From the NCBI GenBank assembly GCA_023409755.1, contig JAEYRA010000008.1, forward strand, positions 1-47,950: a stretch of DNA of 47,950 nucleotides. The letters run 5' to 3'. The notes below the pieces were generated by a model. It did not search any database. It had not been told where the DNA came from and was given only the letters and a program-made list of their open reading frames with translations. Position numbers and translations under genes: made by a program. Of this stretch, positions 39,969 to 47,950 are shown one piece after another. Position 1 is the stretch's first letter, and the number at the start of each line of letters is the position of its first letter. This DNA is from Bacillota bacterium. GTDB lineage: Bacteria > Bacillota > Clostridia > Christensenellales > UMGS416.

Positions 39969-40901
39969 TCATGCGTAATCGCGGTGTTGTTTCCAAATGT
40001 CCAGCACCATCCGGTAGCGTTCCACCGGCAGGCCGCGGAACGGCACGTTGGAGGTGCAGTAGATGTAGCCGCCGCCGGGCTTGCCGTGGGTCAGGCAGTA
40101 CATCGCCGAGTCGTGCACCTGCTGGTCGGTGCCGGTCTGCATCAGCGCGCAGTTGACGTTGCCGCACAGGGCAACCTTGTCGCCCGCCAGACGCTTCACC
40201 TCGGCAATGTCCACACCGGCCATCGGGTCCAGTGAATGGATGGCGTGGGGGTTGGCTTCCACCAACTGGTCGAGGATGGGCATGATGTTGCCGTCGGTGT
40301 GCTTGATGGTGTACTGGCCGTTGGCCCGGGCAGCCTCGATGATGCGCGCGAGATAGGGCGTGATGAGCCAGGCAAAATGCTTGGGCGACAGGAACGGCCC
40401 GGCGTTGTAGCAGTAGTCGCAGCAGAGGATGAGGCTGTCCACCCCAGCGTCGGCCAGGCGCTTGTTGTTCTCAATGGCGTCGGCGGCCATACGCTCGGCT
40501 TCGGCCTCCAGCGCCTCAGGCTCATCAGCCAGACGGTAGGCAAAGTTCACCATCTCGTTGCCGTCTGGCAGAGAGAAAGTGCCGTCCCCGTGGGCTGTCA
40601 GCATATAGTGGTTTCCCGTGCGGCGGCGGATGATGCGTGCCGTCTCCAGAAGGTCGTCAAACCCCAGGTAGTGCAGGGGGATGATGTCGTACTCCAGCGC
40701 ACCGTACACTTCCAGCATGAAGTCGGCGTTCTCGTTTAGCAGCCGGTCGCGTTCAACGGCGGACTTGCCCGCCAGATCCTCGTGGTGCAGGAAACGGTGA
40801 CCAAACATCTCCGGTTCCAGCTGGAACTCCAGCTCGAAGGTCGGTACCCGGTCGGGAATGCGCCGTTCCAGTGCGGCGGCGGCTCGTTCGCGTGGCGTCA
40901 T
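39969..40901 (-). CDS. Uroporphyrinogen-decarboxylase-like (MtaA/CmuA-type) protein
   Basis: A 310-residue TIM-barrel protein of the UroD superfamily, which includes heme UroD and corrinoid-linked methyltransferases. It starts MTPRERAAAALERRIPDRVPTFE, and has DSLILCCDYCYNAGPFLSPKHFAWLITPYL, YTIKHTDGNIMPILDQLVEANPHAIHSLDP and GGGYIYCTSNV. The latter's HxDGN/CGNVN pattern is of the methyltransferase branch rather than of heme UroD; its arginines for coproporphyrin binding are not seen. ATG 40901 follows AAAAGGAGCGTGCCCC. A corrinoid protein gene is not in the window, so the methyl donor is unknown. Confidence 0.88.
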   Translation of the reverse strand: MTPRERAAAALERRIPDRVPTFELEFQLEPEMFGHRFLHHEDLAGKSAVERDRLLNENADFMLEVYGALEYDIIPLHYLGFDDLLETARIIRRRTGNHYMLTAHGDGTFSLPDGNEMVNFAYRLADEPEALEAEAERMAADAIENNKRLADAGVDSLILCCDYCYNAGPFLSPKHFAWLITPYLARIIEAARANGQYTIKHTDGNIMPILDQLVEANPHAIHSLDPMAGVDIAEVKRLAGDKVALCGNVNCALMQTGTDQQVHDSAMYCLTHGKPGGGYIYCTSNVPFRGLPVERYRMVLDIWKQHRDYA

Positions 40902-41036
40902 GGGGCACGCTCCTTTTCTCTTGTTGCTTCCATTATACAACGAATGGGGCTGTTGGGATGGGTTGGCACGCAGATGGACAAAACATTCGGCAATTTCGCC
41001 AATTTGCACAACGGTGCAGAAGGTGTGGATGGGTGC

Positions 41037-41065
41037 TTATTCTAACATGGCGATTGTGGTATGAT
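41037..41065 (+). promoter_or_regulatory. Candidate promoter of the NUDIX pair
   Basis: TTATTC (41037-41042), 17-base spacer, TATGAT (41060-41065). Confidence 0.45.
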
Positions 41066-41100
41066 GACCCCGAATGTAAAACACAGGGGGGAGGGAACCG

Positions 41101-41613
41101 ATGGAACGCTGGGACGTGTATGACCGGGAGGGTCGACTGACCGGGCGCACCCGCGGGAGGGGGGAGCCCTTTGCGCCGGGAGAGTATCATCTGGGCGTGT
41201 CGCTCTGGGTCGTCAATGGCGAGGGACAATACCTGGTGCAGCGCCGCGCGGCCACCAAGCGCATCCACCCGGGCAAGTGGAGCGTCACCTGCGGGGCGGC
41301 CCTGGCGGGGGAGACCAGCCGTCACGCCTGCGTGCGGGAGACATGGGAGGAAATTGGTCTCAAGTTGGCCGAGGAAGAACTTGTGTTCCTGGGCCGTACG
41401 CGAGAGAACTGCAGCCTTTATGACGACTATGCTGTGTGTCGGAGCTTTCCGGTGGAGTCTGCCCGCCTGCAGCCCGACGAGGTCAGTGAGGTGTGCTGGG
41501 CAACGCTGGAGCAGATTCTTACCTGGTTTGATCAAGGCCAGTTCATGTGGACGAACCGGACGCTGCTGGCGGAGATGGACGAACGCATCCGCATGGCACT
41601 GGAGCGGGGATGA
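41101..41613 (+). CDS. NUDIX hydrolase, copy 1
   Basis: A 170-residue NUDIX protein that hydrolyses a nucleoside diphosphate linked to another group. The full NUDIX box is present at residues 65-87 (G-x5-E-x7-REtWEEIGL). The start MERWDVYDREGRLTGRT resembles Idi/YfcD-like NUDIX proteins. ATG 41101 follows GGGGGGAGGGAACCG. A second, closely similar copy begins about 50 bases after its stop. Confidence 0.93.
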   Translation: MERWDVYDREGRLTGRTRGRGEPFAPGEYHLGVSLWVVNGEGQYLVQRRAATKRIHPGKWSVTCGAALAGETSRHACVRETWEEIGLKLAEEELVFLGRTRENCSLYDDYAVCRSFPVESARLQPDEVSEVCWATLEQILTWFDQGQFMWTNRTLLAEMDERIRMALERG

Positions 41614-41665
41614 GCCTGCCAACCACGGTGAAACAGGGACGGCGGGACAACATGAACGACGGGAT

Positions 41666-42160
41666 GTGTATGACCGGGAGGGCCGACTGACCGGACGGAC
41701 GCGGGAACGGGGAGAGACGCCGGAGCCCGGTGAGTTTTCTCTGGTGGCGTCGCTGTGGGTTGTGAACAGTGCGGGGCAGTGCCTGGTGCAGCGCCGCGCG
41801 GCCACCAAGCCCGTCCACCCAGGCAAGTGGTGCGTCACCGGCGGCTCGGCCCAGGCGGGGGAGACCAGCCGCCAGGCCTGCGTGCGGGAGGCTAGGGAGG
41901 AGATCGGTCTCCCTGTGGGGGAGGACGAGCCGGTTTTTCTCGCTAGAAGGGTGGCGGGGCAAATCCTCTTTGACAATTATCTTGTCTTTTGCGAGTTTCC
42001 GTTGGAGGCGGCTCGCCTGCAGGCTGAGGAGGTCAGCGCGGTGCGTTGGGTGGCTTTGCGGGAGCTGATCGATTGGCAGGAGCGGGGGGACTTCCACACC
42101 GATCCCGCCCTGTTCGGGCTTGTGGAGGCACACATTCGGGCGGCACGGGGTTCCTTGTGA
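41666..42160 (+). CDS. NUDIX hydrolase, copy 2, with displaced start codon
   Basis: A tandem duplicate of the gene before it: YDREGRLTGRTRERGE, SLWVVNSAGQCLVQRRAATKPVHPGKWCVTGGSAQAGETSRQACVREAREEIGL keeps the complete NUDIX box. The place of the first copy's ATG (ATGGAACG) reads ATGAACG here, one base shorter, so that ATG (41652) runs out of frame and ends after 12 codons. The first in-frame start is GTG 41666 (the Val of DVYDRE), without a good ribosome site, giving 164 residues. It may be poorly translated, depend on coupling to copy 1, or be on the way to a pseudogene. Confidence 0.7.
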   Translation: MYDREGRLTGRTRERGETPEPGEFSLVASLWVVNSAGQCLVQRRAATKPVHPGKWCVTGGSAQAGETSRQACVREAREEIGLPVGEDEPVFLARRVAGQILFDNYLVFCEFPLEAARLQAEEVSAVRWVALRELIDWQERGDFHTDPALFGLVEAHIRAARGSL

Positions 42161-42271
42161 CGGCGGTTTCCCGTTTCACTTTTTGCCGGCCAGTGATTTT
42201 TCGGCAGGAATCCGACGGGCAATCCAGTACATTTATACCGTGTGAATGCACACGGAAAGCGAGGAACATCC

Positions 42272-45145
42272 ATGTTGCAAACATTGGTGGAGCAATTTAT
42301 CCGCCTGAAAACCACCGTGGGCGGCAACCGTGAGTTGACCGAATTTGAATGGACCTTCGGCATGCCGAAGGAGGAACAGCTGCGCATCACGCCGCCGAAC
42401 CGCTGGCAGCGGCGCATCCTGGGCGAGCTGGAGTTTGCCCTGAAGCTGGCCGAGGAGAACCCCGGGCAGTTTGAGGAGGCCATTGGCCGGGCCTTGGGGC
42501 TGCTGCTGGCCGCGCAGGAGCGCGAGGGTGCCATCGGCCGCAGTGACATCGAAACGGCCGAGGGCCTGCTGGCCCCTCTGACTGCCGCTGCGCGGGAGTA
42601 TGAGGTCATTCTGGCGGCCCACGCCCACATTGACATGAACTGGATGTGGAGCTGGCAGGAGACGGTGAGCCTGACGCTCGACACCTTCCGCACCATGCTG
42701 CAGCTGATGGACGAGTACCCGCAGTTCTGCTATTCCCAGTCGCAGGCTTCGGTTTACCGCATCGTGGAGGAGTTTGACCCGCCGATGATGGAGGCCATCC
42801 GCCGGCGTGTGGCCGAAGGCCGGTGGGAGATCACCGCCGCCGCCTGGGTGGAGACCGACAAGAACATGCCCAGCACCGAGAGCCTGGCCCGCCACATCCT
42901 CTACACCAAGAAGTACCTGAAGGAGCACTGGGGCATCGACCCGCGGACACTGGAGGTCGATTTCTCTCCCGATACCTTCGGCCACAGCGCCCACCTGCCG
43001 GAGCTGTTGCGGCACACCGACGTCAAGTATTACTACCACTGCCGCGGCTACGACGGCGAGGAGACGCTGTACCGCTGGCGCGCGCCGTCGGGGGCCGAGG
43101 TGTTGATTTACCGCGAGCCCCACTGGTACAACAGCGGCATCACCCCGCGCATTGGCGCTGCGGCCATTGAGTTGGCGCGCCGCTGCCAGGGCTTCAAGAC
43201 GAGCCTGGTGGTGTATGGCGTGGGTGATCACGGCGGCGGCCCCAGCCGGCGCGACATCGAACGTGCCCTTGACATGATGACCTGGCCGGTGTTCCCGCGG
43301 CTGCGGTTTGGCGGCTTCCGGGATTACTTCCACGCTGCCGAAGCAGTGCGGGGGAAGCTGCCGGTGGTGGCCCATGAGCTCAACTACTTTGCCCAAGGGT
43401 GCTACACCACCCAGAGCCGCATCAAGCAGGGCAACCGCAAGAGCGAGGCGGCCTTGGGCGACGCCGAGGCCGTGAGCGCCCTGGCGGCGGCCCACGTGGG
43501 ACAGCCCTACCGTGCCGAGCGGTTTGAGAGTGCCTGGCGCAACGTGTTGTTCACCCACTTCCATGACATCCTGACCGGCTCCTGCGTGCAGGACAGCCGC
43601 GAGCACGCCATGGGGCTCTACAGCGAGGTGCTGGCCATTGCCAACACCGCGCGCAGCCAGGCCATGCGGGCCATCGCCGCGCAGATCGATTCCTCCGCCT
43701 TCCCTGAGGAGGGTGACATCGCCAACAGCCAGTCTGAAGGCGCGGGCGTGGGCGGCGTGGGGGCTGATCCCTTTGCTCTGCCGGTCACTGAGCGGGGCGT
43801 GGGCTTGAGCCGTCTGTTCCACCTCTTCAACCCCTCCGCCCACCGGCGGCAGGCCGTGGTAACACTGACGGTGTGGGACTGGACCGGCGACATGAGCCGC
43901 CTGGCGTTTGAGGACGCCGACGGGAAGCCCCTGGAATGCCAGCTCATCGACCGGACCTACCAGCACAGCTGGGATCACAAGTACTTCCGCGTGCAGGTGC
44001 TGGCAGACTTGCCGGCGATGGGATACACGACCTGCCGGCTGTACCAGAAGCCCGCCGAGCACTATGCCTTCCACGGCTTCCTGCCCGGGGAGCGCACCCA
44101 GACGATCTACCACAACGTGGTGCTGGAGAATGAACATCTGCGGGCGGAGTTTGACTACCGCAGCGGTGCACTCCTCTCCCTGGTGGACAAAGCCGATGGG
44201 CGGGAGCGCATTCCTGCCGGGCAGAGCGCTGGGCTGGAGCTGGTGCAGACCGACGGCGCGACGGCAGACGCCTGGCGCATTGGCCGCTACATCAGCCAGG
44301 AGCCGCTGCGCAGCGCCACCAGCCTGCAGGTGACGATGGACGGCCCGCTCTGCCGGGCGTTCACCGCCGAGTACCCCTTCCTGGGCTCCGTCGCCACGAT
44401 GGAGGTGAGGCTGGAGAAGGGCGCAAAGGCTCTGGCCATCGACCTCACGGTGGACTGGCACGAGGTGAGCCGGCAGGGCACGACGGTGCCGCTGCTGCGC
44501 TATGTGCTGCCGCCGTGCTGTGCCGCGCCGGAGTACCTCTTCGACGTGCCGGCGGGCATCGCCCGGCGCGTGGCGGCCCACACCGATGTGCCGGCCCTGC
44601 AGTATGGCGCCATGGTGGATGGCAGCCGCGCGGTGGTGCTGGTCAGCGATTGCAAGTATGGCTTCCGCGCCACCGAGGATGGCTTGGGCGTCACGCTCAT
44701 CCACGCGCCCCACGGCCCGGACCCGGACCCGGAGCGCGGCGTGCACCACATCAAGCTGGCCGTGGGCCTGGCCGATGCCTGCCCCAAGGCGTTAGAAGAA
44801 CTGGCGTTTGACTGCAACCACCCGGCGGCCTATCTCTCAGCTCGGCCCCACGGCGGGAGCCTCCCGGCCGCGGCGGCGCTGCTGGAGCTTGCGGAGGGCA
44901 CCACGGCGGTGCTGTCTGGTGTCAAGCGGGCGGAGGACGGCAGCGGGCTCGTGGCGCGGCTCTACAACCCGGCGGACACGGCCACCGAAGCCGTGCTGCG
45001 GTTCCCGCTCTCCGGCGGGGCGAAGGCCGCGCTGGCGGTGGACGTGCTGGAGCAGCCCGAGGAAGGCACGGTGACCACAGAGGGCGATGCCGTGCGGGTC
45101 AAGCTGGGGCCCTGCGCCATGGCGGCCGTCAAAGTGACACTGTAA
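42272..45145 (+). CDS. Alpha-mannosidase, GH38
   Basis: A 957-residue retaining alpha-mannosidase. The zinc-binding segment is AHAHIDMNWMWSW (His119, Asp121); the nucleophile is Asp234 in FSPDTFGHS, and LFTHFHDILTGSCVQDSREHA is the third family site. The beta-rich C-terminal domains follow from about residue 500. There is no signal peptide, so it acts in the cytosol on imported manno-oligosaccharides or N-glycan pieces. ATG 42272 follows AGCGAGGAACATCC. No transporter lies next to it. It ends in a strong terminator. Confidence 0.94.
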   Translation: MLQTLVEQFIRLKTTVGGNRELTEFEWTFGMPKEEQLRITPPNRWQRRILGELEFALKLAEENPGQFEEAIGRALGLLLAAQEREGAIGRSDIETAEGLLAPLTAAAREYEVILAAHAHIDMNWMWSWQETVSLTLDTFRTMLQLMDEYPQFCYSQSQASVYRIVEEFDPPMMEAIRRRVAEGRWEITAAAWVETDKNMPSTESLARHILYTKKYLKEHWGIDPRTLEVDFSPDTFGHSAHLPELLRHTDVKYYYHCRGYDGEETLYRWRAPSGAEVLIYREPHWYNSGITPRIGAAAIELARRCQGFKTSLVVYGVGDHGGGPSRRDIERALDMMTWPVFPRLRFGGFRDYFHAAEAVRGKLPVVAHELNYFAQGCYTTQSRIKQGNRKSEAALGDAEAVSALAAAHVGQPYRAERFESAWRNVLFTHFHDILTGSCVQDSREHAMGLYSEVLAIANTARSQAMRAIAAQIDSSAFPEEGDIANSQSEGAGVGGVGADPFALPVTERGVGLSRLFHLFNPSAHRRQAVVTLTVWDWTGDMSRLAFEDADGKPLECQLIDRTYQHSWDHKYFRVQVLADLPAMGYTTCRLYQKPAEHYAFHGFLPGERTQTIYHNVVLENEHLRAEFDYRSGALLSLVDKADGRERIPAGQSAGLELVQTDGATADAWRIGRYISQEPLRSATSLQVTMDGPLCRAFTAEYPFLGSVATMEVRLEKGAKALAIDLTVDWHEVSRQGTTVPLLRYVLPPCCAAPEYLFDVPAGIARRVAAHTDVPALQYGAMVDGSRAVVLVSDCKYGFRATEDGLGVTLIHAPHGPDPDPERGVHHIKLAVGLADACPKALEELAFDCNHPAAYLSARPHGGSLPAAAALLELAEGTTAVLSGVKRAEDGSGLVARLYNPADTATEAVLRFPLSGGAKAALAVDVLEQPEEGTVTTEGDAVRVKLGPCAMAAVKVTL

Positions 45146-45159
45146 GAAACAAGGATAAC

Positions 45160-45193
45160 GGCCCCGGGCGGCATTGCCGCCCGGGGCCTTTTT
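45160..45193 (+). terminator. Rho-independent terminator after the GH38 gene
   Basis: GGCCCCGGGCGGC (45160-45172) pairs perfectly with GCCGCCCGGGGCC (45176-45188), loop ATT, then TTTTT. Confidence 0.95.
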
Positions 45194-45228
45194 GACCAGC
45201 CAGAATAACAATGGAATCAAAACCATGG

Positions 45229-45257
45229 TTGCAAATTGCTAAAGACCGTGATAAACT
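45229..45257 (+). promoter_or_regulatory. Sigma-A promoter of the thrS T-box
   Basis: TTGCAA (45229-45234), 17-base spacer, TAAACT (45252-45257). Confidence 0.75.
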
Positions 45258-45263
45258 AAACTA

Positions 45264-45467
45264 TCATCACAGAGTGATGGAGAAGAGTAGCCTGCGGAGA
45301 GCCAGGAAGAGACGGGACGCCATCGGCTGGGAGCGGCCCGAGGACAATGCAGCGTGAAGACCACCTCCGGACTGGGATCGGGACAGCCCGTTACCGCTGA
45401 CCGAAGCGAAAAGCAAGGGTGGAACCGCGGACAGTATTTGCCCGCCCCTTTATGGGGCGGGCTTTTT
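45264..45467 (+). promoter_or_regulatory. T-box riboswitch (threonine) with terminator
   Basis: The core AAGGGTGGAACCGCGG (45415-45430) is exact, and the terminator GCCCGCCCC (45440-45448) / GGGGCGGGC (45454-45462) with TTTTT follows. The probable specifier is one of two adjoining ACC triplets (45360-45365, in GAAGACCACCTCCGGACTGG), both Thr. It senses uncharged tRNA-Thr and controls thrS. A tRNA-Thr(GGT), whose anticodon reads ACC, is encoded at 39158-39233. Confidence 0.93.
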
Positions 45468-45494
45468 GTATTTGTCAGAAAGGAAGGGGATTCC

Positions 45495-47441
45495 ATGAAG
45501 ATTACATTGAAGGACGGGTCCGAGCGGCATGTGGACCGCGGCGTCAAGGCCATTGATGTCGTTCGCGGCATCAGCGAGGGGCTGGCACGGGCCACACTGG
45601 CCGTCGCCATCGACGGCGAGGTGAAGGACGCGGGTATCGTGCTCCACGAGGATTGCGCGCTGTCGGCACTGACGTTCCAGGACGAGGGCGGGCGGTATGC
45701 CTACCGGCACACCTCCTCCCACGTGTTGGCCCAGGCCATCAAGCGCCTGTACCCCAAGGCCAAGCTGGCCATCGGCCCAGCCATTGAGAAGGGCTTCTAC
45801 TACGACATCGATCTGGATGAGCCCATCTCCACCGATGACTTCCCCAAGATTGAGGAGGAGATGGCCAAGGTCATCGCCGCCAACTTCCCGATGGAGCGCT
45901 TTGAGCTGCCCCGGGCCGAGGCCATCGCCCTGATGGAGAGCATGGACGAACCCTACAAGGTCGAGCTCATCCGCGACCTGCCGGAGGACGCCATCATCTC
46001 CTTTTACAAGCAGGGCGAGTTCACCGACCTCTGCGCCGGCCCGCACCTCCAGTCCACCGGGCAGATCAAGGCGATCAAACTGATGTCGCTGGCCGGTGCT
46101 TACTGGCGCGGCAACGAGAAGAACAAGATGCTCCAGCGCATCTATGGCACCTCCTTTGATAAGAAGAAGGACCTGGATGACTACATCGCCCAGATGGAGC
46201 AGGCCAAGGAGCGCGACCACCGGAAGCTCGGGCGCGAGCTCGACCTCTTCTCCATCGATGACTATGTGGGCCAGGGCCTGGTGCTCTGGCACCCGAAGCT
46301 GGCCACCGTGCGGGAGGAGATTGAACTCTACTGGCGCAAAGAGCACCGCCGCCATGGCTATCAGTACATCTACACCCCCAACATCGGCAAGGCCCACCTG
46401 TGGGAGACCTCCGGCCACCTGCAGACCTTCAAGGAGGGGATGTACCCTCCCATGTCGATGGCGTTGAAGGACAGTGAGGAGCAGGAGAACTACTACATCA
46501 AGCCCATGAACTGCCCCTTCCACGTGCGCATCTACAAGAGCAAACCCCGCAGCTACCGCGACCTGCCGATCCGCTACTGCGAACTGGGCAACGTGTATCG
46601 GTTTGAGAAATCCGGCACCCTGCACGGCATGATGCGGGTGCGCGGCTTCACCCAGGACGACTCCCACATCATCTGCCGCGACGACCAGTTTGTGTCGGAG
46701 ATCAACAAGATCATCGACTTCGCGCTGGAGATGAACGCGACGATGGGCTTCAAGGACATGAAGTACTATCTCTCGGTGCGCGATGAGGAGGACCACTCCA
46801 AGTACGTCGGCCGTGACGAGATCTGGGACCTGGCGGAAAAGACCTTGAAGGAGATCCTCGAGGACCGCGGCATGGCCTACCACGTGGACGTGGGCGGGGC
46901 CAAGTTCTACGGCCCGGCGGTGGATATGAAGGTCGTGGACGCGATGGGGCGCGAGTGGCAGGGCACCACCATCCAGCTTGACATGAACCTGCCCACCCGT
47001 CTTGGGATGACCTACGTGGGCGAGGACGGGCTGGAGCATGAGCCCATCATGCTGCACCGCACGCTGCTGGGGTCGATGGAGCGCTTTGTCGGCACCCTCA
47101 TTGAGCATTACGGCGGCGCGTTCCCGGTGTGGCTGGCCCCCACCCAGGTGAAGATTCTCACCATCACCAACCGGGTGGATGGCTACGCCGAGGAGCTGGC
47201 CGCCCGCCTGCAGGCCGACGACGTACGGGTGGAGCTCGACAACCGCAACGAGAAGATCGGTGCGAAGATTCGCCTGGCCCAGGTGGAGAAGGTGCCCTAC
47301 ATGCTCGTCATCGGCGACAAGGAAGCCGAGGCCGGCAAGGTCGCCATCCGCCAGCGTGGTAAGGGCGACATCGGGCAGATGGCCTTTGCCGACTTCAAGG
47401 AACAGCTGCTCACCGACATCCGGGACAAGGCGATTTGGTAA
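45495..47441 (+). CDS. thrS: Threonyl-tRNA synthetase
   Basis: Class II synthetase that charges tRNA-Thr. The 648-residue protein has the usual order: TGS domain (1-62), the editing domain with the HxxxH zinc site (HTSSHVLAQA, residues about 72-81), the catalytic domain with motif 2 and the zinc Cys in MNCPFHVRIYKS, and a C-terminal anticodon domain (VWLAPTQVKILTITNRVDGYAEEL). ATG 45495 follows AAAGGAAGGGGATTCC. It is the only gene of the T-box transcript; a terminator follows. Confidence 0.98.
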   Translation: MKITLKDGSERHVDRGVKAIDVVRGISEGLARATLAVAIDGEVKDAGIVLHEDCALSALTFQDEGGRYAYRHTSSHVLAQAIKRLYPKAKLAIGPAIEKGFYYDIDLDEPISTDDFPKIEEEMAKVIAANFPMERFELPRAEAIALMESMDEPYKVELIRDLPEDAIISFYKQGEFTDLCAGPHLQSTGQIKAIKLMSLAGAYWRGNEKNKMLQRIYGTSFDKKKDLDDYIAQMEQAKERDHRKLGRELDLFSIDDYVGQGLVLWHPKLATVREEIELYWRKEHRRHGYQYIYTPNIGKAHLWETSGHLQTFKEGMYPPMSMALKDSEEQENYYIKPMNCPFHVRIYKSKPRSYRDLPIRYCELGNVYRFEKSGTLHGMMRVRGFTQDDSHIICRDDQFVSEINKIIDFALEMNATMGFKDMKYYLSVRDEEDHSKYVGRDEIWDLAEKTLKEILEDRGMAYHVDVGGAKFYGPAVDMKVVDAMGREWQGTTIQLDMNLPTRLGMTYVGEDGLEHEPIMLHRTLLGSMERFVGTLIEHYGGAFPVWLAPTQVKILTITNRVDGYAEELAARLQADDVRVELDNRNEKIGAKIRLAQVEKVPYMLVIGDKEAEAGKVAIRQRGKGDIGQMAFADFKEQLLTDIRDKAIW

Positions 47442-47462
47442 AGAGTCACAACGACAGGAAAA

Positions 47463-47490
47463 GGGCGGAAGCATTGCTTCCGCCCTTTTT
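47463..47490. terminator. Bidirectional terminator between thrS and mscL
   Basis: GGGCGGAAGC (47463-47472) pairs perfectly with GCTTCCGCCC (47476-47485), loop ATT. TTTTT follows on the plus strand and TTTTCC on the minus strand, serving both convergent genes. Confidence 0.92.
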
Positions 47491-47501
47491 GTTTGGTGGG
47501 G

Positions 47502-47945
47502 TTAGTTTCTTTTGTGGTTCTGTTCCTTCAGTAAGTCGCGGATTTCCTCCAGCAGCACCTCGTTGCGGGGGATGGGGTCCGGTTCGGGTTCGGGCGCGGG
47601 GGCGGCCTCCTCCTTCTTGCGGAAGCGGGAGAGGAACTTCACAAACAGGTATACGCTGGCCGCGATGATGAGGAAGTCGACGATGTTCTGGATGAACATG
47701 CCGTAGTTGAGGAGCAGCCCGTCTCCTGACGATTCAGTAGTGGACTTACGCAGGGTGATGGATAGCTTCTCGAAGTTCACCCGGCCCAGCAGCAGGCCGA
47801 TCAATGGCATGATGATGTCGGTGACCAGCGATGACACGATCTTGCCGAAGGCGCCGCCGATGATGACGCCGATGGCCAGGTCCAGCACATTGCCCTTCAT
47901 GGCAAAGTCACGGAAGTCCTTGAGGGTACTCTTCAGTTTCTCCAT
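47502..47945 (-). CDS. mscL: Large-conductance mechanosensitive channel
   Basis: A 147-residue channel that opens on hypo-osmotic shock. TM1 carries the highly conserved MKGNVLDLAIGVIIGGAFGKIVSSLVTDIIMPLIG, TM2 is IQNIVDFLIIAASVYLFVKFL, and the C-terminal tail has a short Glu/Pro linker and the helical bundle segment LLEEIRDLLKEQ. The complete gene fits just inside the window: ATG 47945; its ribosome site (GGAACATGG region) is cut by the window edge. Confidence 0.97.
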   Translation of the reverse strand: MEKLKSTLKDFRDFAMKGNVLDLAIGVIIGGAFGKIVSSLVTDIIMPLIGLLLGRVNFEKLSITLRKSTTESSGDGLLLNYGMFIQNIVDFLIIAASVYLFVKFLSRFRKKEEAAPAPEPEPDPIPRNEVLLEEIRDLLKEQNHKRN

Positions 47946-47950
47946 GTTCC

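Noticed and set aside
41171..42160. One long open frame through both NUDIX copies
   Set aside because: The first half is a shadow of copy 1 in another frame; only the second half (from about 41654) encodes NUDIX sequence.
1..47950. CRISPR arrays, insertion sequences, prophage or rRNA genes
   Set aside because: No regularly spaced repeats, transposase or integrase domains, or rRNA sequence were seen anywhere in the window.

Overview
The window looks like a chromosomal stretch from a high-GC, spore-forming Bacillota (Clostridia-like) genome. The evidence is: two T-box leaders (ahead of ileS and thrS), a CtsR-type operator on hsp20, a Bacillus-type spore-coat transglutaminase (tgl), an agr-type peptide quorum-sensing locus, purine-rich Shine-Dalgarno sites throughout and Rho-independent terminators. 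Most genes are GC-rich (for example 38 of 60 bases in 43021-43080). A few islands are visibly AT-richer: the 3535-4905 orphan (28 of 60 bases in 4621-4680) and the agr locus (24 of 60 in 37021-37080). No rRNA, CRISPR array or insertion sequence was seen; one tRNA-Thr(GGT) lies at 39158-39233.

Layout. 1-3.5 kb: larB (5' cut by the window edge), larC and guaA on the plus strand. 3.5-7 kb, minus strand: an orphan helical protein, a GNAT acetyltransferase and an MFS efflux pump whose mRNA starts with a 17-residue leader peptide and four alternating pairing arms. 7.4-9.6 kb: tyrS, preceded by a 29-residue leader ORF with two runs of three Tyr codons and a strong terminator, then a SanA/YdcF-like membrane protein. 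9.6-16 kb: arylamine N-acetyltransferase, a second MFS pump, carboxynorspermidine synthase plus decarboxylase (polyamine synthesis), a membrane-anchored orphan and a GNAT. 16-22.3 kb: an Ile T-box driving a GNAT, ileS, an rRNA methyltransferase-like gene, a RluA-type pseudouridine synthase and a small orphan. 22.3-23.9 kb: three tandem nitroreductase paralogues. 24-26 kb: a TetR regulator with an HxxxD acyltransferase. 26-32 kb: MBL hydrolase, two lipoproteins, a cupin-like protein, an esterase, hsp20 and an aldo/keto-reductase-like protein. 32-35.7 kb: TetR, an orphan plus tgl, and a CarD-like regulator. 36.1-39.1 kb: an agr-type operon (response regulator, kinase, AgrB, AgrD). 39.1-42.2 kb: tRNA-Thr, a YwlG-UroD-like pair and a tandem NUDIX pair. 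42.2-47.9 kb: GH38 alpha-mannosidase, T-box-thrS and mscL.

Most interesting signals. (1) tyrS appears to be controlled by ribosome-mediated transcription attenuation with a Tyr-rich leader peptide instead of a T-box, although the other two tRNA synthetase genes here use T-boxes. (2) The neighbouring divergent MFS pump has its own leader-peptide attenuator of the drug-inducible type. (3) The agr operon contains an unannotated-size agrD (35 codons) predicted to give a five-residue Ser-lactone signal, with paired LytTR-like boxes directly upstream of the operon promoter. (4) A second NUDIX copy has lost its in-frame ATG by one base. All functional statements are by recognition of motifs and families in the sequence; no database search was run.
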